From Agrobacterium sp. AGB01 (lineage in GTDB: Bacteria; Pseudomonadota; Alphaproteobacteria; Rhizobiales; Rhizobiaceae): a stretch of 64,000 nucleotides of DNA. A program made the translations under genes and the position numbers. The DNA lies in the NCBI RefSeq assembly GCF_014851585.1, contig NZ_JACVAB010000004.1:434001-498000 (forward strand), written 5' to 3'. Within the stretch, counting starts at the first letter, position 1, and each line of letters opens with the position of its first letter. Below the pieces are notes generated by a model. It was given only the letters and a program-made list of their open reading frames with translations. It did no database searches and was not told where the DNA came from. This document shows, piece by piece, positions 61,162 through 64,000 of the stretch.

Positions 61162-62653
61162 GTTGTGTCCTCCCGGTTGTTGCATGGGTCATGATCTGCT
61201 CAGAGGTGATCGCATCGCCTTCAAGCGTTGCGACAATCCCGCCTGAGCGGAAAACACAGACCCGGTCGGACATGCCGATCACTTCAGGCAGTTCCGACGA
61301 AATCATGATGATGGAATAGCCACGGGCGGTGAATTCGCGCATGAGCTGGTAAATTTCGGTTTTGGCGCCAACATCAATGCCGCGGGTCGGCTCGTCAAAA
61401 ATCAACACCTTCATGTTGTGGTTGATCCAGCGGGCAATCACCACTTTCTGCTGGTTGCCACCAGACAGCGTATCGACGCGCGCATGCGGGCTTGACGCCT
61501 TCACTCGCACCCGCTGCATGGCAGTGCGGGTATCAGCGAGCTCACGCGAGCGGTTGATGAAGAAGTGGCCGATCAGGTATTTGCCGTAATTGTTCAGCGA
61601 GACATTGTGCATGATCGGGAAACTGGTGATCAGCCCCTGCTCCTTGCGACTTTCAGGAAGCAGACCGATACCCGCCTCCAGTGCCTGGGACGGATCGGCA
61701 AACCGTATCTCGACACCATTGATCAACAGTTTGCAGCGCGCGGCCCGATAGGCACCAAGCATCGCCAGAACTGTTTCGGTACGACCCGAACCTACCAGAC
61801 CGGCAAAACCGAGGATTTCTCCTGCTTTGAGGTGAAAACTGGAAACCGGTCCGCTTCTGGTGAGCTTGACCTCTTCCACCTCAAGAACAGTCTTGGCATC
61901 GGCAGGACTGACAGGTTTTGGCGGGAAGCTGTTTTCGATCCGGCGACCAACCATCATTTCGACCAGCCGTGCCTGATTGACGTCGCTGACAGCACAGGAG
62001 GCCACAAATTCACCGTCCCGCAACACAGTGATGCGGTCGCAAATCTCAAAAATCTCTTCGAGATGGTGCGAAATGAAGATGATCGCGACACCCTGTTTCC
62101 GAAGGCTGCGCATGACGTGAAACAGATGTTCGACTTCGGCCGGCGTCAACGTCGCTGTTGGTTCGTCGAGCACAAGAATACGGGCGTCGAGTGCCAGTGC
62201 CTTGGCAATCTCTACAAACTGCTGTTCGGCAACCGACAAATTGCGGATTGGCACATTCAATGGAATGGAGATACCGAGTTGTTTCATGATTTCGGCGGCG
62301 CGCTTGCGCATCGCCGATCGTTTCATGAAACCGAGCCCGTTGCTGAGTTCGCGCGCCAGAAACATGTTTTCGACCGCATTCAAATAAGGAACGAGCGAAA
62401 ACTCCTGAAACACCACACCGATACCGGCATCGATCGCTTCATTATAGTCACTGAAGTGGCGAACCTCGCCGTTGATGCGGATTTCGCCTTCACTGGGTTT
62501 CACAATCCCGCACAGGATTTTCATCAGTGTCGATTTGCCAGCACCGTTTTCACCCAGTAGCGCGTGAACTTCACCCGCCTGCACGGTGAGATCCACCCCA
62601 TGCAGAACCTCGATCCTGCCAAAGCTTTTTTTGATGCCGTTCAACTGTAGCAT
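61151..62653 (-). CDS. Ribose-type ABC double ATPase (RbsA-like)
   Basis: 500 residues from [20 protein letters not shown] at 62653 with GGGAGGA. Two nucleotide domains: first with [31 protein letters not shown] and [12 protein letters not shown]; second with [18 protein letters not shown] (degenerate Walker A), [15 protein letters not shown] and [20 protein letters not shown]. This asymmetry is normal for monosaccharide importers. Partner of the permease at 60175 and the binding protein at 62721. Confidence 0.94.
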   Translation of the reverse strand: MLQLNGIKKSFGRIEVLHGVDLTVQAGEVHALLGENGAGKSTLMKILCGIVKPSEGEIRINGEVRHFSDYNEAIDAGIGVVFQEFSLVPYLNAVENMFLARELSNGLGFMKRSAMRKRAAEIMKQLGISIPLNVPIRNLSVAEQQFVEIAKALALDARILVLDEPTATLTPAEVEHLFHVMRSLRKQGVAIIFISHHLEEIFEICDRITVLRDGEFVASCAVSDVNQARLVEMMVGRRIENSFPPKPVSPADAKTVLEVEEVKLTRSGPVSSFHLKAGEILGFAGLVGSGRTETVLAMLGAYRAARCKLLINGVEIRFADPSQALEAGIGLLPESRKEQGLITSFPIMHNVSLNNYGKYLIGHFFINRSRELADTRTAMQRVRVKASSPHARVDTLSGGNQQKVVIARWINHNMKVLIFDEPTRGIDVGAKTEIYQLMREFTARGYSIIMISSELPEVIGMSDRVCVFRSGGIVATLEGDAITSEQIMTHATTGRTQHVA

Positions 62654-62682
62654 CTGTTCCTCCCGTGTTTGATTGGAAAAGT

Positions 62683-62708
62683 CGCCCCCGCCGTTTCCGG
62701 CGAGGGCG
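62683..62708 (-). repeat. Intercistronic stem-loop after the ribitol binding-protein gene
   Basis: 11-bp stem with one mismatch (CGCCCCCGCCG/CGGCGAGGGCG), loop TTTC, between the stop at 62721 and the ATPase start. No T-run. Confidence 0.6.
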
Positions 62709-62720
62709 CTCGGGAGGCGC

Positions 62721-63632
62721 TTACCAACTGAAGTCGGCAGCGTTTTCTTTGGTGACTGGACGGACGTCGATTGGCACTTCCTTCGGCACGACGCGCGCAC
62801 CCCACTTCTGTGCCAGCGCCATGGCAAGGCCTACGCGGATCTGGTCACGCGGAAACTGTGCGGTGGTCTGGATGAATGGCGTACCTTCGGCGATCGCCTT
62901 GACGGCTTCCGGTGCACCATCAACCGAGGTCAGCTTGACGTCGCGGCCCGAGCCCTGGATGGCGGCAAGTGCGCCCATGGCACCACCGTCGTTGACCGAG
63001 AAGATACCCTTGAGGTTTGGACGTGCCTGCAACATGTTTTCGACAACGCCGAGTGCAATCGAGCGATCCTGACGACCGTTCTGCGTATCGACCAGCTTGA
63101 TGTCCTTGAATTCGGCAAGCGCTTCCTTGCAACCTTCCACGCGCTGCAGGATCGGAATAACCGGGATACCGTCGAGAATTGCGACTTCGCCTTCGCCGTT
63201 CAGCGCCTTGCCGAGAGCCTGGCAAGACTGGTAACCGGCATCCTTGTTCTTGGAACCAACGAATGTATCAACCGGGCCGTTGGCATTGGCATCAACGGCA
63301 ACAACAATCACATTCTGTGCCTTGGCTGCATTGACGGCGGCCTCCACGCCGGCCGAGTCTGTCGGGTTGAGAAGCAGAATGTCGATCTTCTGCTGCAACA
63401 TGTCTTCAACGTCGGAAATCTGCTTGGCAACGTCATGGGCGGCATCTGTCACTATAACCTGCGCACCGAGGGATTTCGCTGCCTCGTCCAGCGCTTCCTT
63501 CATCGAGACGAAATAAGGGTTGTTCATTTCCTGAAATGTCATGCCGATCTTCAACTTGGCGTCCTGCGCCAAGGCAGGCACCGCGGTCAGCGCGACGGTG
63601 GCGATCGACAATGCTGTCAAAGCTCTTTTCAT
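62721..63632 (-). CDS. Sugar/polyol ABC binding protein (RbsB-like)
   Basis: 303 residues, GGGAGGA upstream, signal peptide [20 protein letters not shown] with cleavage near ALAQ. Mature segments [80 protein letters not shown] are those of Peripla_BP_4. Probable ligand is ribitol or a related pentitol, from the following genes. It is first in the operon. Confidence 0.92.
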   Translation of the reverse strand: MKRALTALSIATVALTAVPALAQDAKLKIGMTFQEMNNPYFVSMKEALDEAAKSLGAQVIVTDAAHDVAKQISDVEDMLQQKIDILLLNPTDSAGVEAAVNAAKAQNVIVVAVDANANGPVDTFVGSKNKDAGYQSCQALGKALNGEGEVAILDGIPVIPILQRVEGCKEALAEFKDIKLVDTQNGRQDRSIALGVVENMLQARPNLKGIFSVNDGGAMGALAAIQGSGRDVKLTSVDGAPEAVKAIAEGTPFIQTTAQFPRDQIRVGLAMALAQKWGARVVPKEVPIDVRPVTKENAADFSW

Positions 63633-63737
63633 GTCAGTTTTTCCTCCCTTTGAACGGCAGGCAAAGCCCGGCCGTTTCCGGAAAGCACCATGCTTTCCGA
63701 ATTCTATTGTCCCGGTACGGGATATGGATCGTGGCGC

Positions 63738-64000
63738 TTATCCGGCGGCTTTAAATGCTCCGTTGGCTTTAAAGGTCGCGCGGAATTGCGAAGGCGACAT
63801 TCCCTTCAGGTTCTGGAAATGCCGGTTGAAATTCGAAATATTGGAAAAGCCGATCTCGTAGCAGATTTGGGCAATCTTGACTTCGGGACGCGTCAACAGT
63901 GTCAGACAGGCCAAATCGACACGCAGCTGGTTCTTGTAACGAACTAGCGTTGTTCCGGTATGGCGTTTGAAAGCCCGTGAAAAGGAACTGGCGGTGTGCC
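63738..64000 (-). CDS. AraC-family regulator, C-terminal part only (N-terminus beyond window)
   Basis: The last 86 codons are present, open at the right edge. They read as the AraC double HTH: SSFSRAFKRHTGTTLVRYKN, QLRVDLACLTLLTRPEVKIA, QICYEIGFSNISNFNRHFQN, LKGMSPSQFRATF. This is nearly the full DNA-binding domain. It lies directly upstream of the ribitol operon on the same strand with a 105-bp gap, so it is the likely activator of that operon. Confidence 0.88.
   Translation of the reverse strand, partial: HTASSFSRAFKRHTGTTLVRYKNQLRVDLACLTLLTRPEVKIAQICYEIGFSNISNFNRHFQNLKGMSPSQFRATFKANGAFKAAG

Noticed and set aside
61565-62560. 331-codon open frame on the plus strand
   Set aside because: Antisense to the RbsA-like ATPase with both nucleotide domains intact.
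62673-63653. 326-codon open frame on the plus strand
   Set aside because: Exact antisense shadow of the ribitol-type binding protein, which has a signal peptide, ribosome site and family motifs.
1-64000. Mobile elements, phage genes, tRNA or rRNA
   Set aside because: No transposase, integrase, terminal inverted repeats, tRNA cloverleaf or rRNA segment was recognised while reading both strands.

Overview
The window reads as an accessory, transport-rich replicon segment (second chromosome or megaplasmid) of an alphaproteobacterium, most likely a member of the Hyphomicrobiales/Rhizobiales such as the Brucella/Ochrobactrum group. This rests on gene content (five complete ABC uptake systems plus part of a sixth, many FadR-, LacI-, RpiR-, LysR- and AraC-type regulators), a GC content of roughly 55-60 % and clear AGGAGG-type ribosome sites; the genus is an inference. 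No rRNA, tRNA, CRISPR, IS element or phage gene was found.

Layout. (1) 1-684: truncated sugar-type binding protein with two LacI-like operators upstream. (2) 1062-14391, minus strand: a 13-gene catabolic and transport cluster with a GntR regulator, cupin, two beta-hydroxyacid dehydrogenases, carboxymuconolactone-decarboxylase-like protein, aldehyde dehydrogenase, NIPSNAP protein, metallo-beta-lactamase-fold hydrolase, a branched-chain amino-acid-type (Liv) transporter whose permease LivM is fused to the ATPase LivG, an MmgE/PrpD protein and an SDR. Its substrate is unknown. A chemoreceptor gene diverges from it. (3) 17123-21888: a YhaO/YhaN-type nuclease/ATPase pair. (4) 21998-30331: a ureidoglycine aminohydrolase facing a dipeptide-type ABC transporter, a hydantoin/allantoin-racemase-like gene and an RpiR regulator, probably purine-ureide nitrogen scavenging.

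(5) 30375-54492 is the most interesting part. Two separate FbpABC/AfuABC-like ABC importers, with five binding proteins in total, are interleaved with three inositol-monophosphatase-family enzymes, two paralogous cysteine (CX5R) phosphatases, a calcineurin-like phosphoesterase, a Na/Pi-cotransporter-PhoU protein, a LacI repressor and a two-component system. Two promoters in the island share a LacI-type operator (core TGNNCACGTGNNCA), one of them as a 32-bp palindrome. I infer an uptake-and-dephosphorylation system for phosphorylated sugars or cyclitols, in which the ester is imported whole, hydrolysed in the cytosol and the surplus phosphate exported.

(6) 54508-56862: a LysR regulator diverging from a VOC protein and an SDR. 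(7) 56933-64000, minus strand: ribitol-type pentitol catabolism (SDR, FGGY pentulose kinase, ribitol 2-dehydrogenase, RbsACB-like transporter) with a truncated AraC regulator at the edge.

A recurring detail is a GC-rich stem-loop without a T-run just downstream of most binding-protein genes, which probably sets the ratio of binding protein to membrane components. Start codons were moved inward from the longest open frame wherever a ribosome site or family N-terminus favoured it.
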